Part shown: piece after piece, positions 11,179 to 23,931 of the stretch
Numbering within the stretch: the first letter of the stretch is position 1
Layout of the letters: each line of letters opens with the position of its first letter
From: Phyllosticta citriasiana
Taxonomy: Eukaryota > Ascomycota > Dothideomycetes > Botryosphaeriales > Phyllostictaceae
NCBI GenBank assembly: GCA_038021145.1
Contig: JBBPHT010000005.1
Location: 744,001-808,000 of the forward strand
Length of the DNA stretch: 64,000 bases
Direction: 5' to 3'
The notes under the pieces: generated by a model
What the model saw: only the letters and a program-made list of their open reading frames with translations
Database searches by the model: none
What the model was told of the DNA's origin: nothing
Translations under genes and position numbers: made by a program

Positions 11179-14100
11179 ATGAGTCGGCCCTTCGAGCTTC
11201 AAGTATGGCCATCGGTGAGTCCTCCTGACGCTAGCGTCACAACTGCCGCTACTGTACTTATCGGCTTATGCGCCTACCAGCAGCCTGGGAACGGGGCCGT
11301 GCACGAGAGTCGATTCGACGATCCCGGGGCAGACATCCAAGTCTAGTGAGTGTAGTCAACTGTTATCAACCAAGCCCTGTCTGTCCCTGTGCTTCTTGGT
11401 CCCTTACAGAATTGGTACTTTTGACTTGCATTTGGGGTAGTTGGACGAATAACTCACTCCCTCCGATTGGTTTTTTTGCGTCTTTTTCTCCCCATGCAAC
11501 TAGAGAACAGTTGCCCGCTCCTCCACTTCGTTCGAAGTATTTCACGTCATCATGTAAAAGCTCAATCTCTCCTCAAGTAAAGGCAGATGCTTGGTTTCTC
11601 GATCGGTGGTTTGTCGACTTGCCTCTATGCAGGCATTTTACTCTTTGGAGGAAGCGCCTCTGCCTTGTGGATACTATTACCCCAAGCCGCGCCGCCCTGA
11701 TCTTGTTCCTTCACCACAATAGAGCTGGACACAGCTGATATCTGGCCATTTCATTCTTTTACTAACCAGACTCCACATGCAATAGCATCGACAATCCGCT
11801 TGACGGCCGAACACCCGAAGAACTCGAAGAAGACGTAGTAGTCTTCAGGGATAAATACGGCCTAACTGACGTGATCAACCTCGAGCTGCTACAGAATGGA
11901 GCCCGCATAGCGCAGAACCCCAGGCTCTTCGAGGCGATCGAAGGCCTGACGGAAAAGGAGAAGCAAGCTCTACGCGATGAGCAGACAAAACTGTGGAAGC
12001 AGCCGCGTGATCTCTGGCTGACCATTGGATGTACTTCAATTGCGGCGGCTTTGCAGTAAGTACTCTTTCTCTGTTATTCATCAGCTAAATGAATATTCAA
12101 CTCGGTTCTACAAAAGATGTGAAGGTTTGCTGCCTCTTACTCTGGCAAGAGCACACATTGATCGCTGCTAAGGTTGCTGTGCAAACTTATTTGATTACTC
12201 TCTGCACTAATTCGTCTGGGGCGGTTGAACAGTCCCTATTGACTGAGCTTCCCAGAATTTGTGTCTTCGTATGCGTGGAATGATTCGGAGCTGGATGATT
12301 CCTTTCCGCACTCCTTTGGCAACATTGATTCTCACTATTCACACATTTTGTCTCGTGTCTGCTGCGAGTTTTGGCTGCAGTCCCAACATGTTCTGTCCCT
12401 GTCCCATTATATTCGTCTTTTGTCATCCTTATTTTGGGTCCCCACTTTGTTTGCTCCATCTGACCAATTTCTCCAGGGGCTGGGTATGACGAGACCCAAC
12501 ACTGATCAAACGGCGTACCCCTGACAAGTTATGCAGGACCAGACAGGTTCATCGGGAGCCAATCTCGCCTGGCCTGGTGAGATGGGGGTCAGTTTCGAAA
12601 ACGACTGGTTGATCGGACTGGTAAACGCAGGGCCATACTTTGCAGCCGCAGTATTGTGAGTCGACTGCACCCAAAGCTTCAGATGACTTACAATACTGAC
12701 ATTTTCAGGGGATGTTGGCTTTCAGATCCACTTAACAACTACGTAGGCCGACGAGGAACGATATTCTTCGCCACTGTCTTCTGCTTTGGTTCTGTCATCG
12801 GCGCCGCCTTTTGTCAGACTTGGCCGCAACTCTTCATCTGTCGTCTTCTGCTTGGAATCGGCATGGGAAGCAAGGCATCTACGGTCCCCGTCTATGCAGC
12901 AGAAAATGCGCCAAGTTTCTTCCGCGGTAGTTTTTTGTGTGCCTGGCAATTTTGGGTTGCCTTGGGTATCTTCTTGTGAGCTCGCCCTTCTCCAATCGCG
13001 TAAAATTTTTTGGCTGAAACCCTCTCCCAGAGGCTTCTCCGCAAACCTGGCGGTCTACCAGATCGGAGATATTGGTTGGAGACTGCAACTTGGCAGCGCC
13101 TTCATCCCCGCTGTCCCGCTACTCGTCCTCGTTTGGTACGCTCCTGAGTCGCCCCGTTGGTACATCAAAAACAAGTGCTACGCCGCAGCCTATCGCTCGC
13201 TCAAGCGGCTGCGCAACGTCGAAGTTCAAGCCGCCCGAGATTTTTACTATATGCACGTGCAGATCGAAATGGAGACGCGCGTCATGGCAGAGCGAGGCGC
13301 TCCGCTGGAGAATCTGCATTACAGAGAACGCACGCCAGTCGGGCGCGACTTGCACAAGGCTGGCCAGTACATCCAGCGCTTCGTACAGCTTTTTACCATC
13401 GACCGTGTCCGGCAGGCCACGCTGGCCGCGCACACGGTCATGATTGCCCAGCAGATGTGCGGCATCAATGTGAGAATCCGCAGGCCCCCAATCCTCGGCT
13501 CCTGAAAACACTGACGAGACCAACGCTAGATCATGTCCTTCTACGGCGCTTCTATTTTCTTCACGCCCGAGTCGTCAACCGACTACAAGAGCCACGACGC
13601 CCGCACGGCGCTGCTCGTCTCCTGGGGTTTCGGCCTGGTAAACTTTGTGTCCGTCGCGCCGGCTCCCAACCCATCACAGCGAGCATACTAATGCGTCCGT
13701 GTCAGCTTTGCACTGCCCGCCGTCCATCGCATCGATACACTGGGACGCCGCACGCTGCTGCTCGTGACTTTTCCGGGAATGGCGCTCACGTTGCTCGGGG
13801 CGGCGTTTTGCTTCAAGATTCCCGACGGCCAAAGCCAACTCGGCGCGGTGACTTTGTTCATCTTTTTGTTTGCAGCGTTCTATTCACCTGGTGAAGGTAC
13901 GTTGTGCATCAGTGCTCGAGAGGAGACGTGCTGAGGATTCGCAGGACCCGTCCCATTCACGTATTGCGCAGAAGCTTTCCCTCTCTCTCATCGTGGTAAG
14001 TGTTCAGAGCCCGGGGTACCAAGATTCGGTATCGAAATCGTGGCACACAACCTAGTTCTTGTCTGCAACAGCTCCCTACTCCTACAGCAAGGAATAAATA

Positions 14101-14595
14101 TCCCCTTGCAATTGTACCACGACATTTTGCCCTTGGTTCTGCCAAAGAAATCTTCGCAAGCATGCTAATTCGACATCAGAGGTCGGCATGAGTTTTGCCG
14201 TCGCGACAAACCTATTTTGGGCGGGGATTCTCGCACTCGTCTATCCCAAAATGAGCTCTGCGCTCACGCCGACCGGCGCATTGGGGCTATTTGCGGGACT
14301 CAATGTCGTCGCGTTTGTGATGATATTTCTTTGGGTTCCCGAGACCAAGCAGCGGACGCTGGAAGAACTCAACGCCATATGTAAGGTTTCCAGCGGCCGT
14401 TCTTTGGGGATGACTGGCTAACAAGGAGCAGTCGAGGTGCCTACGCGGCGGCACATGCGCTACCAAATAGCGAAGACGATCCCATGGCTTTGGAGACGCT
14501 ACGTGCTGCTAAAAGACGTGGACAAAGAACCGCTCTACGTATTTAATCGAGAAAAGGGAGAAGCGCAGCAAAAGAGGGCCTCCAGGCGCGAATAG
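11179..14595 (+). CDS. MFS sugar/polyol transporter (inositol-transporter-like)
   Basis: Plasma-membrane 12-TM sugar porter. Proposed exons: 11179-11345, 11786-12055, 12477-12483, 12537-12655, 12709-12975, 13031-13469, 13530-13648, 13706-13896, 13945-13995, 14180-14380 and 14432-14595. All phases close, giving 664 aa. Long cytosolic N-terminal arm with NPLDGRTPEELEEDV. Exon 3 is a 7-nt microexon (GGGCTGG) that completes the family motif QGWDQTGS-GANL. Other signatures are NNYVGRRGTIFF, CRLLLGIGMGSKASTVPVYAAE, PESPRWYIKN, AQQMCGIN, DTLGRRTLLL and PVPFTYCAEAFPL...VGMSFA, ending PETKQRTLEELN. These place it in the fungal group usually annotated as inositol or sugar transporter; substrate is not readable. 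Introns 1 (440 nt) and 2 (421 nt) are unusually long, and exon 1 is the least certain part. The start ATG lies in a plausible context. Confidence 0.85.
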
Positions 14596-15333
14596 CAGTA
14601 ATTAAACTGCCCATGCACGGTGGCGTAGGTTGGGCATGTGTTGGCGCAGCTTTTTCCAACCCACAAAGGGTGGTGGTGACACGGTCAGCCCGCGGGCAGT
14701 GGGCGAGGCGGCTCACCAATGACACAGGTGGTACCGCTAGATGTCGCTCTGGCGGCGCGAGGCTTTTGACGAGTGCGAGCTCCAGGCCGCTGTACATGTA
14801 AACTAGCTCCTCTCGGTCGTGGTGCGCCGTCGTTTTTTTGGACCCTTGCAGCTGTCAACACGATGGCGTGTGAGTGACGGAAGTGTAATCCTTTGGCAGG
14901 GCGTCTTTGGCGTAGCTTGGCGGGAGGATTGTGAGTAATGTCGGAAAAACAAGTGCAACAGGTCGACGTGTTTGACAGTTTAGAGCTGCGTTGGTGTAGA
15001 AACGCGACGCGATGGGCGGCGATTGTGTGGAGAGCGGAAGGGCCGCACCGGAGGAACGGCACCGGCACCGGCACCGGCACCGGCACCGGCATGACATCAC
15101 TGGCTGAGGCCTCGTCATAGCACAACTAAATGGAACCTAGGTCAGCTCAGGTCTCGCCCTTTCCGGTTCCAAGACTCCCGTCGCCTTGATCGCTACATCT
15201 ACAAAACAACAACCATCCCCGCGAAGATCTTCTTGCACACCTCCATCCTCTGCCAGTCTTCCTACCCCACTCGCACCTCCAACAACTTGACCATTCGACC
15301 CATCCGTCTACATTGCGCCCGTCAACCACCGCC
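14596..15333. other. Intergenic upstream of eisosome gene
   Basis: About 740 nt with no gene. It carries a GGCACC hexanucleotide repeat (15058-15091) and a pyrimidine-rich stretch just before the PIL1-like ATG, consistent with promoter and 5' UTR. Confidence 0.5.
15058..15091. repeat. (GGCACC)n hexanucleotide repeat
   Basis: About 5.5 tandem copies of GGCACC, some 245 nt upstream of the eisosome gene start. Confidence 0.9.
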
Positions 15334-16764
15334 ATGCACCGCACCTATTCGCTGCGCCAGTCGCGCGCCCCCACGGCGTCGCAAATCCAGAACCCGCCGC
15401 CGCCTACCTCGTCCACCAAGTCTGGTCGCTTCTTTGGCAGGGCAAACATCGGTGCGTCTCCGCCGCCACCATCCGTCGCGAGTCCGGGAGATCCGTGATA
15501 GTCGGGGGATCAGCGTCGCTGGCCTCGCGAACCCCTCAGTGACCACACGCGACTCCCCGGAACATGCTGCACGGATGGAGGACAAAAGTGCGACAAAGAC
15601 ATGAATGTGGCTAACATGGGTTTTTCCAGGGCACTCGTTCCGCCACAAGACGGCCGGCGCATTCGGCCCCGATCTGGCCAAGAAGCTGTCGCAACTGGTC
15701 AAGATGGAGAAGAACGTCATGCGCAGCATGGAGCTCGTCAGTCGCGAGCGCATGGAGGTTGCTGTAAGTGCAGACCTGGCGAATAACTTGTGTACAAAGC
15801 GCGGGCGCTGATCCGTGGTGGCGCGCAGCAACAACTGTCCATCTGGGGAGAAGGCTGCGACGACGACGTGTCGGACGTTACAGACAAGCTTGGTGTCCTC
15901 ATTTACGAAATCGGCGAGCTTGAGGACCAATTCATCGACCGCTACGACCAATACCGTGTGACTATCAAGAGCATTCGCAACATTGAGGCTTCGGTTCAGC
16001 CTAGCCGTGACAGTACGTCATTTCGTTACACTTGGGCTCGACGAGCGACTGGATGCAGATGGGCTGACAGATGGGAACAGGGAAGCAGAAAATCACGGAC
16101 CAGATTGCCCAATTGAAGTACAAGGAGCCCAACTCTCCACGCATTGTCGTCCTTGAACAAGAGCTGGTTCGCGCCGAAGCCGAGTCGCTTGTTGCTGAAG
16201 CGCAGCTGTCGAACATTACTCGCGAGAAGTTGAAGGCCGCCTTCACCTACCAGTTTGACGCTCTGCGTGAGCACTGCGAGAAGCTTGCCATCATTGCAGG
16301 CTACGGCAAGCATCTGTTGGAGCTCGTCGACGACACTCCTGTGACTCCGGGCGAGACCAGGCCCGCATACGACGGCTACGAAGCTAGCAAAGCGTAAGTC
16401 TGGAAACGACAATGAGGAAGATGCAAGTGAAGATGCTAATAATGAGCATAGCATTATCCAAGACTGTGAGGACGCCCTGACGAGCTGGGTTGAACAGAAT
16501 GCGGTCGTCAAGTCCAACCTCTCTACTCGTTCCCGCACCCTTTCACAGCGCCGCCATTCGCGAGCTCGACGATCCAACGGCGAAGGCCTTGACCTCTCGG
16601 GGCAGGACCAGCCGCTCGAGGGCCGCGAATCGGGGCTCTGGGTGCCGGCGTCGGAGCATGCGGCGCGCGACAGCTATGAGGACGAGGAGGACGAAGAGGA
16701 TGCGCCGAGCACGATTACCAGCGAGCAAAGAGGGCGGGAGGAGGAGAGGAGCGTTGCTGTCTAA
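15334..16764 (+). CDS. Eisosome core component, PIL1/LSP1 family BAR-domain protein
   Basis: Builds eisosomes, the furrow-like plasma-membrane domains, by polymerising a BAR-type fold on PI(4,5)P2 membranes. Exons: 15334-15451, 15630-15763, 15829-16012, 16081-16393 and 16452-16764, giving 353 aa. The N-terminus (MHRTYSLRQSRAPTASQIQNP) matches the membrane-inserting segment of the family. The core is highly typical: FGPDLAKKLSQLVKMEKN, QQLSIWGEGCDDDVSDVTDK, ITDQIAQLKYKEPNSPRIV, LVAEAQLSNITREKLKAAF, REHCEKLAIIAGYGKHLLEL. The C-terminal tail is acidic (DEEDEEDAPST), the region where phospho-regulation by Pkh-type kinases is known in yeast. All introns are GT-AG with matching phases. Confidence 0.96.
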
Positions 16765-17780
16765 GGGGAGGTATGAGGAGAAATGGTCCATGTGATCCGC
16801 GGAAGCAGTAATGTCGAATATACCCTTGGGTTGATGGACGGACGGACGGATGGTCGCGAAGGTTTCTCTTTGTTCTAATGATGGGGGGACGTGGAGTTGG
16901 GAAGGAGTCGCAGGCATTTCAAGTGTTTTCCTTTCGCATGTGTACGATTTGAGGCAGAGTCGGCCGCACGTCAGTTCGTTTGCGATCAGAATTGGTTCAA
17001 AATTGACAAGATGATTGTTCTGGATGCAGTCGGGCCTCTCCGGACCCTCGTTCCCAAGCAAAGGGATCCGTCCAGATAAGCAGTAGGCCCGAGGGGAGCA
17101 TAGTGTGCATGGCGGACAAGGGCAACCCGGCCGCGTAGCTCGCATGCCCCCTCTTCCGGCCATGGCCGTTGGTGCTTTGAAAACCACTTTTTGGCTTTCT
17201 TTTCATGAATCCATCAAGCGGTGACGGCTTTTGGCCACCGTTGACTCTGGCTCTTCCCAAAAAGTTTCCAGCAGTGAGCTTCACCCGATACGCGCCATCC
17301 ACACCGCAGACGCGAGATAATCAGTGCTTGCAGCTGATGTGCGTCTGGACCGCTGATGGGGATTTGATAAGCAGGGAGAGTCATAGGAAATCATCGCCGC
17401 TTTATGTGGACCAAGCTTGTCTCGTCCAGTCTTCACTTGCCCTCCATTCTGCTCCTCTTGCCATTCTTCTTCTTCTTCTTCTTCTTCTTCTTCTTCTTCT
17501 TCTTCTTCTTCTTCTTCTTCTTCTTCTCCTCCTCCTCCTCCTCCTCCCCCTCTCGTCCGTTTCGTGCTGTCGTCTGGTCCAGCCATTTCATGCGTCACAT
17601 GCGCGCCATGACTATTTTCCAACCTTGAAATACCCACACCGCCGCTCAGCAAACCGTCCAGAGAAAATTTTATTGACCACTTTCATACTCGGACAAGACG
17701 ATCCTCGAGCTTGACCCCGGCAGCGTGCGCGCGCCTTCAGCCGACCTGACCAAACCCCCTCTCTCCCCATCGCGACCACC
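16765..17780. other. Intergenic upstream of ABC transporter
   Basis: About 1.0 kb. It holds the eisosome-gene 3' UTR and the ABC transporter promoter, including a long TTC/CTC tract (17465-17550). No gene is supported. Confidence 0.5.
17465..17550. repeat. (TTC)n followed by (CTC)n trinucleotide tract
   Basis: Roughly twenty TTC units pass directly into CTC units. The tract lies about 230 nt before the ABC transporter ATG, a polypyrimidine stretch common in fungal promoters. Confidence 0.95.
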
Positions 17781-20700
17781 ATGGCGGCGCCGTTTTTCCC
17801 GTTCGCCCCATTCGCCCGCGCTCTGCTTCTCCAGACGACGACCTCTTCTCGTGCCGACGCAAACACACCCCCCGACCTGTTCTCCGCCCAGCAACAGCAA
17901 ACGCCTTTCCAATCTCTGCAATCGTCCGGCTCCGGTTCAAGATCATCATCCAAACTGCCCCTCGCAATCGTCACCGCAGCACTCGCTCTTGTCTCCGTCA
18001 ATGCCGCCATTAGCATTGCGCAGACGTTTCGCCTGCGCCGCCGTGCCCCCAAGCTGGAAGCGCCGTCGCCCGACGCGCGTGCCGTCGCTGCGGGCAAGGC
18101 TGCCTATGCCGACGTTGACGGCGTTGCTACGCCCGATGCTGTGGCTAGGTACGGGTGTGCAGTCAAGGTGAGGCTGGCGCTGTTGACGGGCGTTGCTGTC
18201 GCTGGCTTCGCGGTGGCGGTGGCGAGGGCCGTCGTTGGTGTGTTGGGGTACCAGGAGAAGGGGCTGCTGTGCGCCATGCAGTGGGTAGGAGCGGGCTTGT
18301 GGGTGAGTTAGTTCTCTTTAGTCTTCAATGTTTTTCTTCTTCCGCGTTTCTTTTCCTTTTTTCATTTGGCTCCAGAGTCTCCGATGGCTCCGGATCGATG
18401 CAACATAGACATCAGTGGCTTTGGAAGAAGATGTTGAGCATCTGCATGCTTCCTTTTGAAAAAGGTTTGGATCCATCCTCATGTTCAGAAGCAAGTAGGA
18501 TATCTTCGAATTGGCCCATTTTGAAGCAGCTCAGAGATCAGTGAACCCTTTGGATTACTGCGGGCTCCAGGTTGTTGGGTAGACGGTTTTCAATATAGTC
18601 GGCATCCAGCAGCTCAAGTCCTGCCCCTTCTTGTTGCAACCCTTCCATTGAGCCCCTCTCTACTTCTACATAAATGGTAGATCCACAACATCTGACTGTG
18701 GCCAGTTGCCTCTCAATGCCCAATCCATCGAATTACTAGTAGAAAAAGAGCCTTTGCGGAGATACAGCTTGGCAATCACCAACGCCGCCACATACCTCAT
18801 CTCGCTCGCCGTATTCTGCTACGTTGACAACTTTCGAACGCTCCCCAAAAGTCTCCTAGGCCTCTCAATAGCACGCGTGGCCCTAGCACTCCTCGGCTTG
18901 ATACTCTGCACACTGGTCCCACGGCGACCTCATGTCGAACACAAAGGCCGCCCAGTCGACACTGCGCGTAGCAGCTCTGCCTACTCGCGCCACACGTACG
19001 GCTGGTTAACGCCGCTCCTCTCTTTTGCCTCAAAGCAGGGCTTCCTGAATCAGTCTGATCTGCCGACCCTCGACAGCCACGCCCGCTCCCGCGACCTGCA
19101 CGATGCCTTCGTGGCGTCCAAGTACACGGGCCGTCTTTGGAAAAACATCATCCGCGCGCATATGCCCGCTTTCACCATGCAGTACATTATCGCTGCGACG
19201 TCGGGCATCACGTTCATGGCACCCCAATTTGCCATGTACAGGCTACTGCAGCTGCTCGAGGCGCGCGATGCCGGTGCAAACGTGACGGTGGCAGCGAGTC
19301 TGTGGGTCGTGGGACTCGGTGTTGCGGTGCTGGTGGATAATCACATCGACAACTGGCGCTGGTGGCTGAGCTACGGCAGACTGAATGTGCCGATCCGCGT
19401 GCAGTTGAGCGCGCTGATTTTTGCAAAGAGCATGCGCAGGAAGGAGACTAAGGGCGTGAGGAAGGACGCAGATGAAGAGAAGGAAGAACCTGGTGGAGAG
19501 AATGACGATGAAGATGAGGAAGAAGACGCGCTCAAGCAGACGCAGCAGGGTACAATTAATCTCGTTGGTGTTGATTCGAAGAGAATCGCGGACTTCAGCA
19601 CCTATCAGGCCGTCGTCTGGAGCGCTGTGATTAAGCTGACGTTGGCCTTCATCTTCATCTACAAGCTCGTAGGGTAAGTGACGCCTCCCATTCCAGAATG
19701 AGAAAATAGTTCTGACCCTGCAAGGTGGGAGGCACTCCTCGCTGGTATCGCGGCTCAGATTTGCGTACTGCCGCTCAACTCCTACTTTGCCCAGCGGTAC
19801 GCCAGCGCCCAAAACGACCTCATGTCCGCCCGTGACAAGAAGCTGGCCGTCTTGAATGAGGCATTGACTGGCATTCGCCAAATCAAGTTCAGTGCGCTGG
19901 AGCAGCAGTGGCAAAGGAAGATTCAGGAGTACAGAGAGACTGAGCTCAAGATTGTCTGGAGAGTCTTTGTCTCTGACACGTTTCTCATTTTCTGCTGGAT
20001 CTTTGGACCCTACATGCTCTCGGCAGTGACTTTGGCCGTTCATGCTGTCGTCTACAAGCATCTCTACCCGTCGATAGCTTTTACCACGATCGGCATTCTT
20101 GGTCAGATTGAAGGCACGCTCGCCTTTGTCCCCGAAGTCATCGCCATGGGTATCGACGCTTTTGTTTCTATCAAGCGGATCGAGGAATATCTCAACGCTC
20201 CTGAGAAACCTTCAAACACCATCCCTGGCGACGAAATTTCCTTCAAGCACGCCAACGTCGCGTGGCCTTCCGACTCGGAGAAGAACGAAGAGTCGTTCGT
20301 TTTGCGGGATCTCGACTTTGCTTTTCCGACAGGCAAGCTCAGCGTCATCTCCGGCCGCACTGGCAGCGGCAAGACTCTCCTGCTCAAGGCAATTCTCGGG
20401 GAGGTTGACGTGCTCTCTGGGTCCATAGTCGTTCCGCAAGCCCTGCCCGTTGAGAAGCGCTACGACCATAAGGCCAACCCGTCAAACTGGATTATCCCAT
20501 CGGCCATTGCCTTTGTCAGCCAGCAGCCGTGGATTGAGAACCACACTTTCCGCGACAACATTCTTTTCGGCCTGCCCTTTGATGAGAAGCGCTACAAAAA
20601 GGTCATCCAAGCATGTGCTTTGGACCCAGATCTGAAGTTGCTTTCGGACGGAGACAGCACGGAAATTGGCGCCCAGGGAATCAATCTCAGTGGTGGTCAG

Positions 20701-23364
20701 AAATGGCGCATCACCCTTGCTCGCGCTCTTTACTCTCGTGCTGGGATCCTCCTCATGGACGACATTTTCAGCGCCGTCGACGCCCACGTTGGCCGCCACA
20801 TCTTCGAACACGCGCTGTCGGGCGAGCTGGGCTACGGACGGACGCGCATCCTCGTCACGCACCATGTCTCGCTTTGCCTGCCACGGACCAGCTTCGAAGT
20901 GCTCCTCGGCGAAGGCCGGGTTGAACACGCCGGGTTGGTCGCAGAACTACGGGAAAACGGGGGGCTGGGAGAGATTCTCGAAGGAGAGCTTGAAGATGAA
21001 GATTTCACGGACGAGTCGCCCCTGCTTGACGGTGGCAATGGCTACATGTCGCCGCGCAGGCGGCGAAGCTCAGCTGTCCGACGAGGCAGCCTTTCCGCCG
21101 CGTTGGAAAACGGCATTGGTAATGGTATCGGCCGGATCAGACGTGCATCTAGAGTTAGCGAGCGGTCCGCCCTCATCGACGATGGCGGCCACCACGTGCA
21201 TCTCGACGCTGCCGGACCCAGTGAGCCGCCCAAAAAGTTCACAGAGGAAGAGACGAAGATGAAGGGCAAGGTGCTACTGTCCGTTTACAGACACTACGTC
21301 AAGGCTGGCGGCGGATACTGGTTCTGGGCCGGCATCGTGCTGGCATTTTGCGTCATCCAAGCACTCATTCTCGGCCGCTCGTGGTGGCTCACCATCTGGA
21401 CGGGACAGTACAAGACGCAAGAGTCCTCGACCGGCTTGGTCGCACGCCTCCTCCAACATCCCGTCCGGGCCCCTTACCACTCGCAGGCCCTGACGCGCGA
21501 CACAAACTTTTACGTGGGTGTCTATATGATCATTTCGGTCAGCATCTCGCTTTTTGGCACCATCCGCTACTATGTCGTCTTTTGCGGCTCCATCCGCGCC
21601 AGCAGGAAGCTGTTTGACGACTTGGTGTATGCTGTCCTGCGCGCCCCTATGCGCTGGCTTGATACGGTGCCCACCGGTCGCATCCTCAATCGCTTCACCG
21701 CCGACTTCAATGCCGTCGATATGGAGCAGGCTAGTGGGTTCTCGTTTATGCTTTTCCATATGCTCCTCGTGGTGGGCATCATTGTTGCCGGGTAAGTCGC
21801 TTTTTGCCACTGTCTGCTTGTTGACCCTTCATTTTGAGATGCTTTCGAGAGGCTGAAATACTCTTTCGTCTGTTCATTTTACCCCTGACAACGATACTGC
21901 CGTTATTTTGTCAAGGGCTGCGGCTGACTTTTCTACAGCATGATGGTCACACCAGTCATGATCCTGTTCGCCATCATCCTGCTTGCTCTGTGCCTGCGCT
22001 ACGCCCTTTTCTACCTCGTCGGCGCGCGCGAAACCAAGCGTCTCGAGAGTCTGGCCAAGAGCCCCATGTTCGAGCTCTTTGGAGCATCGCTCTCCGGCCT
22101 CAGCACCATCCGTGCCTTTGGCAAGGCGTCCGACTACATTGAAAACATGTTCAACCTGATTGATCGACACGGACAAACCATATACTACATGTGGGCCTTC
22201 AACCGGTGGCTCACGTACCGACTGGGCGTCATCGGCGCTGTCTTCTCGCTGTCCATGGCGACGTTGATCGTCTCGCTCAAGAGCATCGACGCTGCGCTGG
22301 CCGGCTTCGCGCTCGGCTTCACGCTCGAATACTCGATGGCCGTTGTCTGGATGCTGCGGCAATACGCCATCGTCGAGCTGGCCATGAACGCCGTCGAGCG
22401 CGTCATCGAATACTCATCGGGAATCGACACCGAAGACCAAGGCGGGGCGCCCGCGCCCGCCGCCTGGCCATCGGAGGGACGCCTCGAAGTGTCCAACCTG
22501 GTCGTCAGCTACGCGGCCGACCTGCCGCCGGTGCTCAAGGGCGTCAGCTTCAGCGTGCGGCCGAACGAGCGCGTCGGCGTCGTGGGCCGCACCGGCGCCG
22601 GCAAGTCGTCGCTGACGCTGGCCCTGTTCCGCTTCCTCGAGGCCCGCGAGGGCAGCATTCACATTGATGGCCTCGATATTGCTGCCCTGCGCCTGCACGA
22701 CGTCCGCTCGCGCCTTGCCATCATCCCGCAGGACCCCGTCCTCTTCTCCGGCACCGTGCGCTCCAACCTCGATCCCTTCGGCGAACACGCCGACGATGAG
22801 TTGCGCGAGGCGCTGCAGCGCGTGCATTTGGTTTCGGCCGCCGACTTTGCCTGCGAGCCCGATCAGAGCAGCGGCAGCGGCAGCGGCGCCAACAGCAACG
22901 CCAACAACACCAACACGAACGCCAACCCCTTCGCCTCACTCAGCACAACCATCTCCGAAGGCGGGTCCAACCTCTCCCAAGGCCAACGCCAACTCCTCTG
23001 CCTGGCCCGCGCCATCATCGCACAGCCGAAGATCATGATGCTCGACGAAGCGACATCAGCCGTCGACAAAGCGACGGACGAGCGCATCCAGCGCAGCGTG
23101 CGCGAGCAATTCGACAACAGCACGCTGCTCGTCATCGCGCACCGGCTGAGCACCATCGTCGATTTCGATCGCATCTTGGTGCTCAGCGAGGGCCGTGTCG
23201 TCGAGTTTGGCACCCCGCTTGAGCTCATGATGAGGGAGGGAGACGGGGCCGTTTTTAGGGGGATGGTGCGAGATAGTGGTGAGAGGGGGGCGTTGGAGAG
23301 TGTGATTTTTGGGACGGCGGAGGCGGTGGGTGAGGATGAGGACGATGAGGATCTGGTCGTGTAA
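17781..23364 (+). CDS. ABC transporter, ABCC/MRP family full-length (TMD0-TMD1-NBD1-TMD2-NBD2)
   Basis: ATP-driven exporter or vacuolar conjugate pump of the MRP/Ycf1/Ybt1 class. Exons 17781-18302, 18706-19673, 19725-21791 and 21939-23364 give 1660 aa. The first about 270 residues contain several hydrophobic helices (TMD0). TMD1 has a long acidic cytosolic loop (EEKEEPGGENDDEDEEED). NBD1 has Walker A GRTGSGKT near residue 707, signature LSGGQ and Walker B LLMDDIFSAVD, where Asp replaces the catalytic Glu, as in ABCC degenerate sites. An Arg/Ser-rich linker (RRRRSSAVRRGS) resembles the MRP regulatory linker. NBD2 is canonical: GRTGAGKSS near residue 1402, NLSQGQRQ, LDEATSAVD, plus a Ser/Gly/Asn insertion (SSGSGSGANSNANN). 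The 403-nt first intron is longer than usual, so a small missed exon there is possible. It converges on the P450 gene. Confidence 0.93.
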
Positions 23365-23931
23365 AAAATATGTAGATGATGGGAGACGGCGGTTAGGGGG
23401 TGGTTCGTGGGGAGGGGTTTGACAGGGGTTGGCTTGGCGAGGATCCGTCGAAACCCCCTTCCTAGTACGCAACCAGGTGCAGAAAAAGCGTCGGTTCGTG
23501 CGGTTCCGGTGCATACACTTGGGACATCAGATGTTCGCCTCGCCCTCCTTCTTTGTCCATGCCAGGCCAGTAGAGAGATGACTTCATCCATTTTGTGCAC
23601 CATCATTCACAGGAGTCACGACGGTTGACGAAGAGACTAGACGAGCAGACCGAGTGCACACATGCAAGCATTGGAATCTTAGACAGCTTCTTCAAAAGCA
23701 CCATGTACCAAAAATAGTAATGGAGAACATAGACGACGACGCCCAGGGGTAATCTAGCAGGTAGCCCAACAACCCAATCCTCATGTGGAAAGCGTAGCGT
23801 GTACAAAAAAGCGAAGGTGTATTTCTTTCTCCTACAGTCCCCACAACTCCTTCCTTCCTTCCTGCCTCTCTACAATTCAACTCCACGACGAGACACACGG
23901 ACGGCAACAGGCAGCAAATCCGAGCCCTCAT
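23365..23931. other. Convergent intergenic, ABC transporter / P450 3' ends
   Basis: About 570 nt between the stops of two convergent genes, so both 3' UTRs. No other feature seen. Confidence 0.5.

Noticed and set aside
10540..11202. Overlapping 140-144-codon frames on both strands between the ankyrin and MFS genes
   Set aside because: No motif and mutually overlapping; fits high-GC chance frames in a divergent promoter.
17281..17714. Frames of poly-Leu, poly-Phe, poly-Ser or poly-Glu
   Set aside because: Direct translation of the TTC/CTC repeat, not a protein.
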